In this document: one piece after another, positions 10,967 through 20,607 of the stretch
Numbering within the stretch: position 1 is the stretch's first letter
How the letters are laid out: the number at the start of each line of letters is the position of its first letter
From: Fragilariopsis cylindrus CCMP1102
Taxonomy: Eukaryota; Bacillariophyta; Bacillariophyceae; Bacillariales; Bacillariaceae
DNA: 64,000 bases
NCBI GenBank assembly: GCA_900095095.1
Contig: FMBT01000373.1
Span: 124,001-188,000, forward strand
Reading direction: 5' to 3'
The notes under the pieces: model-generated
Database searches by the model: none
What the model was told of the DNA's origin: nothing
Seen by the model: the letters and a program-made list of their open reading frames with translations, nothing else
Position numbers and translations under genes: made by a program

Positions 10967-12268
10967 TCAGATTCTATCTTGCTCTTCGAGTTCATTATCT
11001 AAAATGGAAATTGCTCCTTCGTTATCCCAGGAAAATTGATGATATTCATCATCTTTTGGACCACGTTCGTCTGAAGGGAGAATAATATTCCGCAATAGAA
11101 GGTCTTCCATTTCGAGTCGACGACGACGACAAAGTTCTGGATCAGCTCTACGAATTACACCACTTGATGCAGGAACAAAACCCCTAACAACAGCATTATT
11201 AGTAATATCTTTAAGCCATCGTGAATTATTCAGAACCCAACCCCGATGGTTCTTTTTTTCCTGTCTTTTTAATCGAAATTTAGCTACATCCATTCGTCCC
11301 CATTCCTTACATGAATTACCGAGTGCACCTGGTCGGATACATCGTTTCGAAACATCAACGAATCCTACCAATACGATACGCCGTCCTGACGTAACGACAT
11401 CAGCCCCATGCAATATCTTTCCACAATGTAAAACGGCATCTCCAGCTCGGTTGGGTCGTATAGCACCACCGGGATGGAGGATTCCACCATCTTCAAAGGT
11501 TGGTCTAACATCACGAAGTGCATCGTAAAAAGTTCCACCACCTTCGAATTCGTTGGGTGGGTTCAACAATAAAGAAAAGGATAAGAGTGAACCATCTCTA
11601 TGTAATTCTAGTCGGTCCATGATGTTACTATTCGTATAATCAGCATCGTCTTCGTTGTCGTTGTCGCCGTTTTGTTGTTGATTTTCTTCTTTACCTTGAT
11701 AATATGCAACGAATAGATCATTGTAGGATAAATCATTGACATCGATATTGTATAGATCAGAAAATTGTTGAAATAATCGTTGTTCAAAATCTGATGATTC
11801 TAAAAATGTTTCAAGTTCGGTACATTCATCTACAGGAAAATCACATGTCGAATATGATTCATGTCGTTCAGAATCTGGTTGGTCCCATCGTCCATTCTCT
11901 TCTGCATAATCTTCTGCTAATCTACATGCCATACCAACTTCCTCATCTGATAAAAGTGGTCGTATGTAAATACTATGAAGTGACGACGATGACGACGATG
12001 ATGGATCAGAGTTGTCGTCGGTATTTTTGTTACTACTATCATGAAAAAATAATGGAAGTTTTACTGTCACGTTGATATATGAATCCAATTCTACAGTTGT
12101 GTGGTGTTCTTGCGTTGTGGACGACGTCGACAATGATGATGATGATGGTGTTGAAATTTGTATAGTTGGGCCAACACGGGGATCCATTGGACAGAAACAC
12201 TCTAGGACGTCTAGAAAGAGTGCAATCCACATCAAGACGACGAGCATTGTTCTTTTCGACTTTTGCAT
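10967..12268 (-). CDS. 2OG-Fe(II) dioxygenase, prolyl-4-hydroxylase-like
   Basis: A single-exon 433-residue protein starting at an ATG and opening with a hydrophobic signal or anchor sequence (TMLVVLMWIALFLDVLECF). After a Ser/Asp-rich linker the double-stranded beta-helix domain has the iron facial triad: HRD in LELHRDGSLLSFSLLLN (first His and Asp) and the distal His in LHCGKILHGADVV, followed by the 2-oxoglutarate-binding Arg in TSGRRIVLVGFVDV. The spacing (about 65 residues) suits the P4Hc/SM00702 group. A conserved-looking C-terminal tail of about 110 residues has no family I recognise. Substrate unknown; the secretory location suggests hydroxylation of lumenal proteins. Confidence 0.85.
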   Translation of the reverse strand: MQKSKRTMLVVLMWIALFLDVLECFCPMDPRVGPTIQISTPSSSSLSTSSTTQEHHTTVELDSYINVTVKLPLFFHDSSNKNTDDNSDPSSSSSSSLHSIYIRPLLSDEEVGMACRLAEDYAEENGRWDQPDSERHESYSTCDFPVDECTELETFLESSDFEQRLFQQFSDLYNIDVNDLSYNDLFVAYYQGKEENQQQNGDNDNEDDADYTNSNIMDRLELHRDGSLLSFSLLLNPPNEFEGGGTFYDALRDVRPTFEDGGILHPGGAIRPNRAGDAVLHCGKILHGADVVTSGRRIVLVGFVDVSKRCIRPGALGNSCKEWGRMDVAKFRLKRQEKKNHRGWVLNNSRWLKDITNNAVVRGFVPASSGVIRRADPELCRRRRLEMEDLLLRNIILPSDERGPKDDEYHQFSWDNEGAISILDNELEEQDRI

Positions 12269-12556
12269 TATATATCGTTCGTCTTCGTCTGTAATGTTGT
12301 ATCTTCTCGAAGATTGATCAGTGTAGTCGTACAGTAGTTACGATGTGCTTTGCGTAGTAACGAGTTGACCGATGAACCGACTTGATACTTGATTGATACT
12401 CTTTTATTATGAAAGAATATAAAGGATTTTATTTTTTAATTGTTAATTTATTTTCACACATCATCGAATGGTTTTGGCGCGATCACACATCAACGCGCGA
12501 ATTGCGTTCTTTCAATTCGATAAGCAAATCCAAGAAGCCGATTTTTTTCACGATCG

Positions 12557-12584
12557 GAATTCTAGAATTCGGAATTCGGAATTC
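12557..12584. repeat. cluster of four GAATTC hexamers
   Basis: GAATTC occurs at 12557-12562, 12565-12570, 12572-12577 and 12579-12584. The last three units are spaced seven bases apart (GGAATTC direct repeat). It lies 23 bp before the start codon of the HAD gene, in its 5' leader or promoter. Probably simple repeat expansion; a regulatory role is only a possibility. Confidence 0.6.
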
Positions 12585-12606
12585 AGATGTTTAAAAGTGC
12601 TTCACG

Positions 12607-13815
12607 ATGACAATAACAACACACACCCAATTAGTTACTGTAAGACAAAGAGTCACACATTACATGCCGATGAGGAAACCAACAGCAACAACGACAACGA
12701 CCGCCAATGCCATCGCCGTCAGTGACGATGACGACGACGACGACAACAACAACACCAAAAACAAATCCTTCGAGGTACATGATTGTTTCAATAAGGATCT
12801 CATTAATCGTTATGATGGATTTATTTTAGATCAATTTGGTGTTTTACATAATGGATTAAATGGATTGGATGGTGCACCTGAATTAGTGAAGGTTCTTGTT
12901 AATAAATATAATAAAAAACTTGTCGTACTATCCAATTCATCATCATCATCTAAATCTTGTAAATTGAAATTACCTGATCTTGGTTTCAATCCGAACTATT
13001 TTGTCAATGCTGTTACTAGTGGTGAAGAAGCGGGACGATATATCCGTAACGAATACGGTGGTGCGGCTGTGCACAGTAACGCAACAGCAACAGCGACGCT
13101 AACGACGACGACGACGACGACTACGAAAAAGAAGAAAGCACTTTGGTTTACATGGAAATCTCGTAAAACATCACCGTCGCCGTTACGTTTCCTTGAACTT
13201 TGTGGGGATGTTCTAGTTACAACCAATCCCGATGAGGCAGATTATATCATTCTGCAGGGAGTGGAGGTATTAAGAGGTCAAGAAGATAATGATGGAGCGG
13301 CTGAAGAAATTGCACTTGGAAATTTCCACACTACTGGCAAGATGGATGAAAACCATGATGATGACAATCACGCAACAATCGATTATGTGTTACGAACTTG
13401 TGTGGGTCGTAACATTCCTATGATATGTGCTAATCCTGATTATATTATGGTCAAACCAAATGGATCTATTGGATATATGCCTGGAACAATTTCAAAACGA
13501 TATGAAGAATTAGGTGGAGACTGTATTAGTTTTGGTAAACCCCACGTACCGCATTTTGAGGCATGTTTACAATATTTAAATTTATCAAAGGATAAGGTTG
13601 CACATGTCGGTGATTCTTTACATCATGACGTGAAGGGTGCAAATGATTCAGGTATTGATAGTATCTTTGTTGCTGGTGGCATTCATCGAACCGAATTATT
13701 AGGAGGATGCGTACTGGGTGATGTTCCAGATAAGAATGATCTAAATAAATTATTCAAGAAACATTCACAAATTCCTACACATGTAGTTCCCATGTTTCGG
13801 GGGGAACTCAGATGA
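12607..13815 (+). CDS. HAD-superfamily class IIA protein (TIGR01459-like)
   Basis: A 402-residue ORF; a Thr/Asp/Asn-rich N-terminal 50 residues precede the enzyme. Motif I is FILDQFGVLHNG (about residues 72-83), where the nucleophile Asp is present but the usual second Asp is Gln-Phe, as in relatives that read DxWGV. Motif II is VVLSNSS, and motifs III/IV are FGKPHVPHFEAC and HVGDSLHHDVKGANDSGID. The class IIA cap lies between them and carries a Thr/Lys-rich insertion encoded by ACG repeats (about 13090-13135). The TIGR01459 group is of uncertain substrate. The ATG at 12607 is first in frame; a later Met at about residue 20 is an alternative. The replaced acid/base residue may reduce phosphatase activity. 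Confidence 0.85.
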   Translation: MTITTHTQLVTVRQRVTHYMPMRKPTATTTTTANAIAVSDDDDDDDNNNTKNKSFEVHDCFNKDLINRYDGFILDQFGVLHNGLNGLDGAPELVKVLVNKYNKKLVVLSNSSSSSKSCKLKLPDLGFNPNYFVNAVTSGEEAGRYIRNEYGGAAVHSNATATATLTTTTTTTTKKKKALWFTWKSRKTSPSPLRFLELCGDVLVTTNPDEADYIILQGVEVLRGQEDNDGAAEEIALGNFHTTGKMDENHDDDNHATIDYVLRTCVGRNIPMICANPDYIMVKPNGSIGYMPGTISKRYEELGGDCISFGKPHVPHFEACLQYLNLSKDKVAHVGDSLHHDVKGANDSGIDSIFVAGGIHRTELLGGCVLGDVPDKNDLNKLFKKHSQIPTHVVPMFRGELR

Positions 13816-14160
13816 TGTGATGTGTATCATATTTAAAAATCATTCATTCATTCGTCATCTTCCGCCTGCTAGCTAGCTAACTGCTGTAGAGTGTCTACAC
13901 GGATTTAATATAAGTTGTACGGTAGTGACATGCTTTTCCCGAATATTCACTAAAGTCTCCAATGCAACACCTTAAATGTACAACTAAACTATTAACTTAC
14001 CTTGTCGTCATTCATTGGAAGGATCGATCGATAACTGACAAAACTAATTCTAATAATATTTTTTACTACTTCTAGATAGATAAAATTTGGATATACAATT
14101 TAATAAATATTAATTACTAAACAGTAATTATAATTGGGGAATAATAGGTAACAATAGAAT
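13816..14160. other. convergent intergenic region
   Basis: Between the 3' ends of the HAD gene and the uL3 gene. AT-rich, no ORF; it should carry both polyadenylation regions. Confidence 0.4.
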
Positions 14161-15572
14161 CTAATGTTGGGTAAGCTTGGAAGCAAGAGGACCCATAAAC
14201 TTGGCCTTTTCTTCCTTGGTTTGGAATCGTCCATGACCAAGTTTGGAGGATGTATCGATAAATTTGAGTTCGATCTTTTCCAAATGCTTTCTTGATGTAT
14301 GTTTCATCATTGACTTACGAAGGACAAGAGGTCTCTTCTTAACACCAACGACGGCACCCTTAAGCATAAGCCAATCTTCATTGACTTCACCGTAATGGAC
14401 GAATCCACCCATTGGTGTGATCCCCTTTTCGGTTAAATCAGCATCAGTTTGACATGAAGCCTTATCGTCCTTCTTACCGATACGGTATACCTTCTTGTTC
14501 AATTCGGTACGATGGAAGTAACCGTTTTGACCAGCACGTGCAACAGTGGTTGAAACACGGGCAGGATGCCATGATCCAATACAGGCAACCTTACGAAGAC
14601 CTCTGTGTGTCTTACGTGGAAGACGAGTTACACCCCAACGAGTGGTAACACCTTCATAACCACGACCCTTGGTTACACCAAGAACATCAATATTTTCATC
14701 TTTACTGAAAACGGAATCGACAGTGACTTCCTTTTCGAATAGAGCTTTAGCGAAATCAACCTTAGCAGCAACATCACCACCATTGATTTGGATTTCCATA
14801 ATATGTGCCTTCTTTAATCGAAGGTTAAGTTTCTTAACTTGTGTATGTGCGATGACACGAACAATAGTACAGAATTTCTTAATACGTTCAAGTTCGGCTT
14901 CAATATCTTTTCCACCATCTTCAGTATGTTTCTTGGCGTATTTGGTAAAGGCCTTTTTCTTAGCACGGTACCAGTTCTTGTACATACGACGTCTGAATTC
15001 TTCATTCAAATGCTCAGCGAAGACGGTTGTCAATGTACGAAGACCAAGAGGTGTTTCAACGTATCCAACAACACCAACAACAACCATAGGTGGGGTTTCA
15101 ACGACGGTAACAGCATCAACGACTTCACGCTTGTGCATAAGTGCACCAGGTCGGTCAACTCCACGTACAACGTGTGTCATACCAGCCTTGTATCCACGGA
15201 ATGCAGTTAGATGTGGTGCATCCTTACTGTTGTCCTTTGGGAATGATCGGACTTTACCAGAATGTTTCTTGGTACGTTTCTTGGGTAAGAAACCAAGGGA
15301 ACCGGAACGAGGGGCTTCGAATTTTCTATGAGACCTATTAATTCAAAAAAGGAAGGAGATATATAGTAATATATGTGAGTAAACTTGCTGCGGTAATAGA
15401 GCTACAAATTTGAAACTGATCGAGATGAACAGCTAACTACGTCAATTCCGATCCACCGAATATGCAACTAAACCGATTGATTACTTTATCGATAGGATAT
15501 ATTTCCTGCTGCTATTCTACTCTAGACTGCATCAAGATCACAAACAATTCCCACTAAAGTCGATACTTACAT
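14161..15572 (-). CDS. RPL3: large-subunit ribosomal protein uL3 (RPL3), start codon split by an intron
   Basis: The main exon 15334-14161 encodes the whole of uL3 after the initiator. Landmarks: [34 protein letters not shown], the central [15 protein letters not shown] loop that reaches the peptidyl-transferase centre, [28 protein letters not shown] and a C-terminal [15 protein letters not shown]. Total 391 residues, normal for eukaryotes. No ATG precedes SHRK in this exon. Upstream, CCACCAT|GTAAGT at 15571-15570 and the acceptor AATAG|G at 15335-15334 join to ATG-TCT-CAT. The 236-nt intron therefore interrupts the initiator codon (AT in exon 1, G in exon 2). Function: core of the cytosolic 60S subunit. 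Confidence 0.96.
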
Positions 15573-15976
15573 GGTGGAGGTTTTTCTAATTAAAATATAA
15601 GTTAGGATGTGCTTGGCAAAACGGAGGGAAAGCCTCTACTTGAAGCATTAACGAGTATTTTCGTGGTGGTTGGACGTGCGTGATTTTTTAACCCTCTAAA
15701 ATTTCGTGTTAATGAATTACTCTTTACTGAATACTAAAAAAGATAACTTTTCTAAATTAGGGTTTTGGTTATGTTTTGTCTTTCACCGCGCGCATAGTTT
15801 TCAGTTTGCTTTCGCGCAAAAATAATCTGAGACGTGGATATCTATGATGCCCTTTCATTTCTTTCTTCGTTCAAAAAAATCTCAAATTTCGTCTAGATTG
15901 TTGTCATCAAACATCAAACATCAAATATCAAAAATTCGCCATTCATACAACACTCACATCATCCATCATCATCACC
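15573..15976. promoter_or_regulatory. divergent promoter region between RPL3 and Obg
   Basis: About 400 bp between divergently transcribed genes, so one short region must serve both. It contains polypyrimidine/A-rich stretches but no motif I can name with confidence. ATCAAACATCAAACATCAAATATCAAA at 15905-15932 is a short direct repeat next to the Obg start. Confidence 0.45.
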
Positions 15977-17749
15977 ATGAAATCCAATTTGATTCACTTC
16001 GTACAATGGTTATTTTTAGCCGTCGTTACTAGTGACTATGCATTGGCCTTTGTTTCTCCGTCTACGAGGATAAGAACCGTAGTATATTTATCATCAACGG
16101 CAGCAGCAGCAGAAGAAGAAGAAACTACAACGACAGCAGTAAAAACAACAGTATCAACCAAAGATGATGGAGATTTCTCCTTCTTTGATGAGGCTTCTAT
16201 TTATGTGCGTGCTGGATCAGGAGGACAGGGATCATCGACGTGGAAAAAGGCGAAGAAGGGTGCGAATGGTATACCAGATGGTGGTACGGGGGGAAGGGGT
16301 GGTAATATCGTACTAGTACTCGATCCAAGTCTTAATACACTTGCTGGTTTAAGTCGTCGTGCACTTCGGCCCAATGCATTCGGTGGTGGAGGTGCTGCTG
16401 CATCAAGTAAACGTATGAGTCGTCATTTAAATAAGCTTGTCGACGATGACGATGAATCTGCTATTAATGAGAATAACTTGTCGTCCGTGAACGTTTATTA
16501 AGTTTCCGTGCTGATGATGGTAGGGCCGGTGGAAGAATGTACGATAATGGACGTTGTGGGGAGGATTGTGAGGTTCGTGTTCCACCTGGAACGGTGGTAA
16601 AATTGGAATTTTCGAGTGACGACGGAGATAGTATTGATGAGGAAAATAATACTAATGATAATGATGATGATGATGATGAAAGTAAAAATAGCAGTACTTC
16701 GAACGATGACGAAGGGCCGCAAGAGGAGTATGATCATATAGTAGAGCTTGGGACTGTATCATATGAAAGCCCTTCGCTAACAGTTGCAAGAGGAGGCAAG
16801 GGTGGTGAAGGTACTGGTGTTCTCAAGGGAAAGAAGAATGGTGCGACACGTCGTGGTCCAGTGGGTGGTGAACGTTTCCGAGTTCGACTTACACTCAAGA
16901 TTGTAGCTGACATAGCTCTCGTGGGGGTTCCAAATGCTGGAAAGGTGAGTCTTTTTTATACTGGTATTATAGTATCATACATTCAGGGTAAAGTGTGTGT
17001 GTGTGTGTGTGTGTGTGTTTGTGTTGTGATACGCCTTTCATTTTTATCGTTGAACTTCTAGTAGTTTGCGTTTTTATTTATTTATTACTAACACCATACA
17101 CTATCGTGAATCAATCGATTTCTTCCTCGAATCTATAAAGTCGACGTTCCTCGCTGCAGTCACACGTGCAAAGCCTCGCATTGCAGACTATCCCTTCACA
17201 ACTGTTGTACCCAATCTCGGAACATGGATTCCGGGTGGTATGAGCGATACCAATACCAATAGGAACAAAGATGGAGAGAGAGGAAGAGAGAAGGAGAGAG
17301 CTGCTGGTTCCAATGGATTAGTCTTATGTGATGTCCCTGGTCTTATCGCCGGAGCATCTGAGGGAGTTGGTCTTGGTCATGCCTTTTTACGGCACATTGA
17401 ACGATGCCGAGTCATCTTACATCTTATTGATGCCACAGGGGATGATCCAGTGGGAGATCTAGCAATGGTCAATGATGAGCTTAGGCGATATGGGAGTGGA
17501 AGTCTAGCAAAGAAACCTCAAGTGGTCATTGTCAATAAGATTGATGCCGCGTGGGAAGGACTAGAAGACGAAGAGGAAATCAAGAAGAAGAGAGAAGAGC
17601 TCGCAGATAAGATAAAAGAAGAAATGGGACATACCCGACTTATGTGGATATCTGCAAAGGAAAAGGATGGCGTTGATGGTTTGATGACGCGGATGGCATC
17701 GTATGTTGGAACAATAAAGGAAGAGCAGGGAAATGAGGTAACGCAGTAG
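15977..17749 (+). CDS. obg: Obg-family GTPase, plastid-targeted (spliced, one frame break)
   Basis: Starts at an ATG in good context (CACCATG). A signal peptide ends in ALA|FVSPS, a plastid-import motif. The Obg N-terminal domain spans FFDEASIYVRAGSGGQGS to GGRGGNIVLVLD and then LLSFRADDGRAGG to CEVRVPPGTVV. The G domain has GVPNAGKST (G1, joined across the intron), DVPGLIAGASEGVGLGHAFLRHIERC (G3), NKID (G4) and ISAKE (G5). The intron is 16945-17140 (GTGAGT...AAAG, phase 0). Within exon 1 the frame changes once between about 16455 and 16500, in the segment joining the Asp-rich insertion to VRERLLSFRA; no GT-AG pair explains it. Function: ribosome assembly/stress GTPase of the plastid. Product confident; integrity uncertain. 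Confidence 0.88.
16993..17018 (+). repeat. (GT)13 microsatellite in the Obg intron
   Basis: An uninterrupted GT dinucleotide run inside the 196-nt intron of the Obg gene. Confidence 0.95.
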
Positions 17750-18296
17750 AATTATTCACTCCCTATTGTTTTGGTACTGTTGTATTGTTAACGAAAGGGT
17801 GGATTGACACGTATCTGTGTATGCTACTGAGGAATATTTAGCTTCCCGGAGAATTCAGATGTTGTTATTCATCCCCTGCTTGAATTAGATAAGATGTTCC
17901 TTTAACCAGATTCGATTACTCCTAGAGAACGGTACAACAAATAACTTTCCTTTGATTGCGAAACAAACTGGAATCATGCGCTTCCGCGTCTTGTCGATGG
18001 ATGAGGACGGAAGATTCTTCTTCTTGGAATTATGTCTCAGTTGCGGTGTAACAACAATTAAATAATGTTCCGCGTCGTGCGATGGAAAAAAGAAGAGCAG
18101 TGATACTTGAGACTTTTACGGTAACGCTAGGGGCGTGAGGTCGGTCCGATATCTCTAGTAGTGGACCTCATACCACTCTAACTAAAATCATAATAATTAT
18201 AATATACTTGTATAACCCAAAAATGATCAGTTTTTGTACGGATAACTAGCGAGCGATGTTTTATTATGTTGATGTCTAATTTTCTTTCTAAATAAT
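17750..18296. other. convergent intergenic region
   Basis: About 550 bp between the 3' ends of Obg and the MYND gene. No ORF supported and no structural RNA recognised. Confidence 0.4.
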
Positions 18297-20099
18297 TTAC
18301 CATTTCCGTACCGTTGAAGTATGCGGATAGACTATGCATTTACCTTTCTTGTTGAATTTGGCTTTGAAGAAACTCTTTGTCCCCGTATAAATCTTTTGAC
18401 TGGAAACCCTATCGACCAATTCACGATGACCTGGTTGTCCAGGAGGCACAAAAAAACTGCAGCTACGGCTCCTATCGTATACCATAATTTGCGCGTCTTT
18501 GCCGTTACTTTGAACTTTGATCCAGAATTTTTCATTAGCCTTCATCCCAGAAGGGGGTGCATAATTGCACACAACCTTGCCCACTCCCTCTCTAAACCAG
18601 GAAATATCCTCGCCACGTGTCGAGGGTTGACCAAGTTCTACCTCCCCTTCTTTTTCCAGGCGTGCACAGTCATGTTTATGCTGATCTTTCCAATGACTAA
18701 CTTGACATTCTTTACTGCAGTAATCGACGGCTAAGCACTTGGAACATTGCATGAATACGGCGGGTGCTACATCTTTCGCACGTCTGTTGCAGTTTTCGCA
18801 GCTGCCATTTCGAAGATATTCAATATCTTTTTCTTTATCAGCCTGCTTCCACGCATGTCTCTTCAAAACTTCGTATACCTTGTTTTTTGAAAATGATGGA
18901 AGTACCATCATCTGCCGAATAGACATACCCCCTCCCTCCGCAACGTCTAAACAAGTAGAAGAATGTTTACATAGAAACGTAGCAACATCGTCTCGTTGGC
19001 TCATTGCAACCTCGTGCATGCTAATCGATCCAATTCGGTCTGGCACGTCTACAAGATTAGTAGCGGTGTCTACGCAATGATCAAGAATACAGATTTGTTT
19101 TTCTTTCTTGTCGTCCGTTATCTCGATAAAAATATTCTCAGGCCTTAACGAAAGTTCGTGTTCGACTATAGAGCCGGCCACAGGATACATGATTCTTCTT
19201 TCTGTTTCGGCAACATATCCTCCTAGTGCACCCTTCATTCCGTTGTATTCCTTTTTGGATAATCCGTTCAGTATAACTTTGTGACCGAATAGTGCGCACG
19301 TACGTGTTGCCTTGATTGCCATTTTTGCCATCTCTAATGTCTCTTCCGTTGCCCAGCTCCCTGCACCGTAATGACACACTGTCTTTCCAGTGACGTCCTT
19401 CGAGTTAGGACTGGCTCCGTACTTGATCAATGTCCGAAAAACTCCAACGTGATCCATATCTGCTATATTACGTGTAGTATATGTATTTACTAACTGTTTG
19501 TGTTTTGACAAAGCCATAGTTAAAATCAATGGTGGTAATCTCATCGAAGTTTCACGGTATTCCATCAATTCATTTAGAGATTTTTGTTTTTGTTGTCGTT
19601 GTCCTTTACTACGAAGAAGTAGTGTCGTCTTCAGTGTCTGTTCGACAGCCTTTGTATCACCCATGATACAATTCCACGCAAAGGACGTCAATCCTGAGGC
19701 TGGTCTCATATGATGTTCAATGTCACCTCCACTTGCAAACAATTCACGTAATACTTGTCTTTGAGGCTCAAGGTCGGCACCCAGTAGTGTAGATTGATCT
19801 CCGTCACCAAATGGATCATTGCCATTCTGTTTCACGTTGGTGCCAGCCTTGATTAATAATTTTCGTATCAATTCTATAGTTTGCTCTTTCGTTACTGCCG
19901 CTTTCAACATTTTCTGTAGTCGGTATGTTTCTGGATCCGATACACTCAGTGTACTTAATTTTTCGTTCAAGAATTGATGATCTAACAATTGTGATCCCGT
20001 ACAGCCTCGAATGAATTCCTTTTGCCGATCATTCAATTTGAGATGATCCGGGCTGTTGCTGTTTCCCAGTATTTCTTTAATCATCATTTCTCTACTCAT
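18297..20099 (-). CDS. MYND-type zinc-finger protein with ankyrin-like segment
   Basis: A single-exon 600-residue protein from an ATG. The MYND finger is near residues 430-475: CENCNRRAKD then CSKCLAVDYCSKECQ, HWKDQHKHDC, with the full set of Cys/His ligands. Upstream, VGVFRTLIKYGASPNSKDVTGKTVCHYGA (about residues 225-255) reads like one or two ankyrin repeats, and the residues around 110-170 are weakly similar. The C-terminal 120 residues show a beta-rich segment (FWIKVQSNGKDAQIMVYDRSR) of unknown type. MYND domains bind proline-rich peptides; many diatoms and other algae have expanded MYND/ankyrin families of unknown role. No signal peptide. It shares a divergent promoter region with the sulfotransferase-like gene. 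Confidence 0.85.
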   Translation of the reverse strand: MSREMMIKEILGNSNSPDHLKLNDRQKEFIRGCTGSQLLDHQFLNEKLSTLSVSDPETYRLQKMLKAAVTKEQTIELIRKLLIKAGTNVKQNGNDPFGDGDQSTLLGADLEPQRQVLRELFASGGDIEHHMRPASGLTSFAWNCIMGDTKAVEQTLKTTLLLRSKGQRQQKQKSLNELMEYRETSMRLPPLILTMALSKHKQLVNTYTTRNIADMDHVGVFRTLIKYGASPNSKDVTGKTVCHYGAGSWATEETLEMAKMAIKATRTCALFGHKVILNGLSKKEYNGMKGALGGYVAETERRIMYPVAGSIVEHELSLRPENIFIEITDDKKEKQICILDHCVDTATNLVDVPDRIGSISMHEVAMSQRDDVATFLCKHSSTCLDVAEGGGMSIRQMMVLPSFSKNKVYEVLKRHAWKQADKEKDIEYLRNGSCENCNRRAKDVAPAVFMQCSKCLAVDYCSKECQVSHWKDQHKHDCARLEKEGEVELGQPSTRGEDISWFREGVGKVVCNYAPPSGMKANEKFWIKVQSNGKDAQIMVYDRSRSCSFFVPPGQPGHRELVDRVSSQKIYTGTKSFFKAKFNKKGKCIVYPHTSTVRKW

Positions 20100-20273
20100 T
20101 GTATTTTATTTTTTATCTATGTGTATTCTTCTTCTTCTTCAGTTCTGGAATTTCTGTCATCGAAGATGTGTCTGCAGTGAAGTCGACTCTCTTGTGCTAC
20201 CACCCTGTATCAACATTGTATCTTGCAAATTACAAATACTGTAGAGATTTATGTTGAAAAATACAGTGTGTAT

Positions 20274-20297
20274 CAGGGGTAATAATTATTACCCCTG
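20274..20297. promoter_or_regulatory. perfect 24-bp palindrome flanked by GTGTGTAT direct repeats
   Basis: Half-site CAGGGGTAATAA followed immediately by its reverse complement. An octamer GTGTGTAT lies on each side (about 20266-20273 and 20298-20305). It could form a cruciform or serve as a dimeric factor site. The direct repeats are also compatible with a target-site duplication around a tiny palindromic insertion. Confidence 0.75.
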
Positions 20298-20347
20298 GTG
20301 TGTATGTTTTATGAGTTTCCTACACTAGCTTGATGTTTACATTATGA

Positions 20348-20355
20348 TGACGTCA
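20348..20355. promoter_or_regulatory. CRE/bZIP-type octamer TGACGTCA
   Basis: A full palindromic cAMP-response-element-type site in the divergent promoter. Known from the family: diatom CO2/cAMP-responsive elements are TGACGT-type sites bound by bZIP factors. Binding here is inference. Confidence 0.5.
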
Positions 20356-20607
20356 CGCCTAGTCGCGCCATTTTGTTAGAATAATTAATTAAAGACAAGA
20401 TCTTTTACCATCTTCAAATCTCGTCGTGAATCATCAATTCATCATCATAAAAGCAATAAATCGCCATCATCATATTCATTTTTTGTTGTACAACTGTATT
20501 TAAATTTACCGAGAGTTGGAAGTACAAGTAGAAGATTTGTCAGCATTCGTCGGAAACTTGGAAACAATCTAAAAATCTAGTAACCAACAACAAATAGATA
20601 GCTAACT

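Larger units (their letters stand above)
20100..20607. promoter_or_regulatory. divergent promoter region (MYND gene / sulfotransferase-like gene)
   Basis: About 500 bp between two divergently oriented start codons. It contains a perfect 24-bp palindrome at 20274-20297 and a TGACGTCA octamer at 20348-20355. Confidence 0.55.

Noticed and set aside
14669-15331. Plus-strand ORF of 220 codons antisense to RPL3
   Set aside because: Shadow of a highly conserved ribosomal protein; no independent motif.
15977-16944. A hidden intron explaining the Obg frame change
   Set aside because: Donor candidates near 16407 and 16416 with the AAG at 16503 give the wrong phase for the conserved FRADDG segment, so an indel is more likely.
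16993-17018. Programmed frameshifting as the common cause of frame breaks
   Set aside because: Break sites share no slippery motif or downstream structure that I can see; assembly indels or decay need fewer assumptions.
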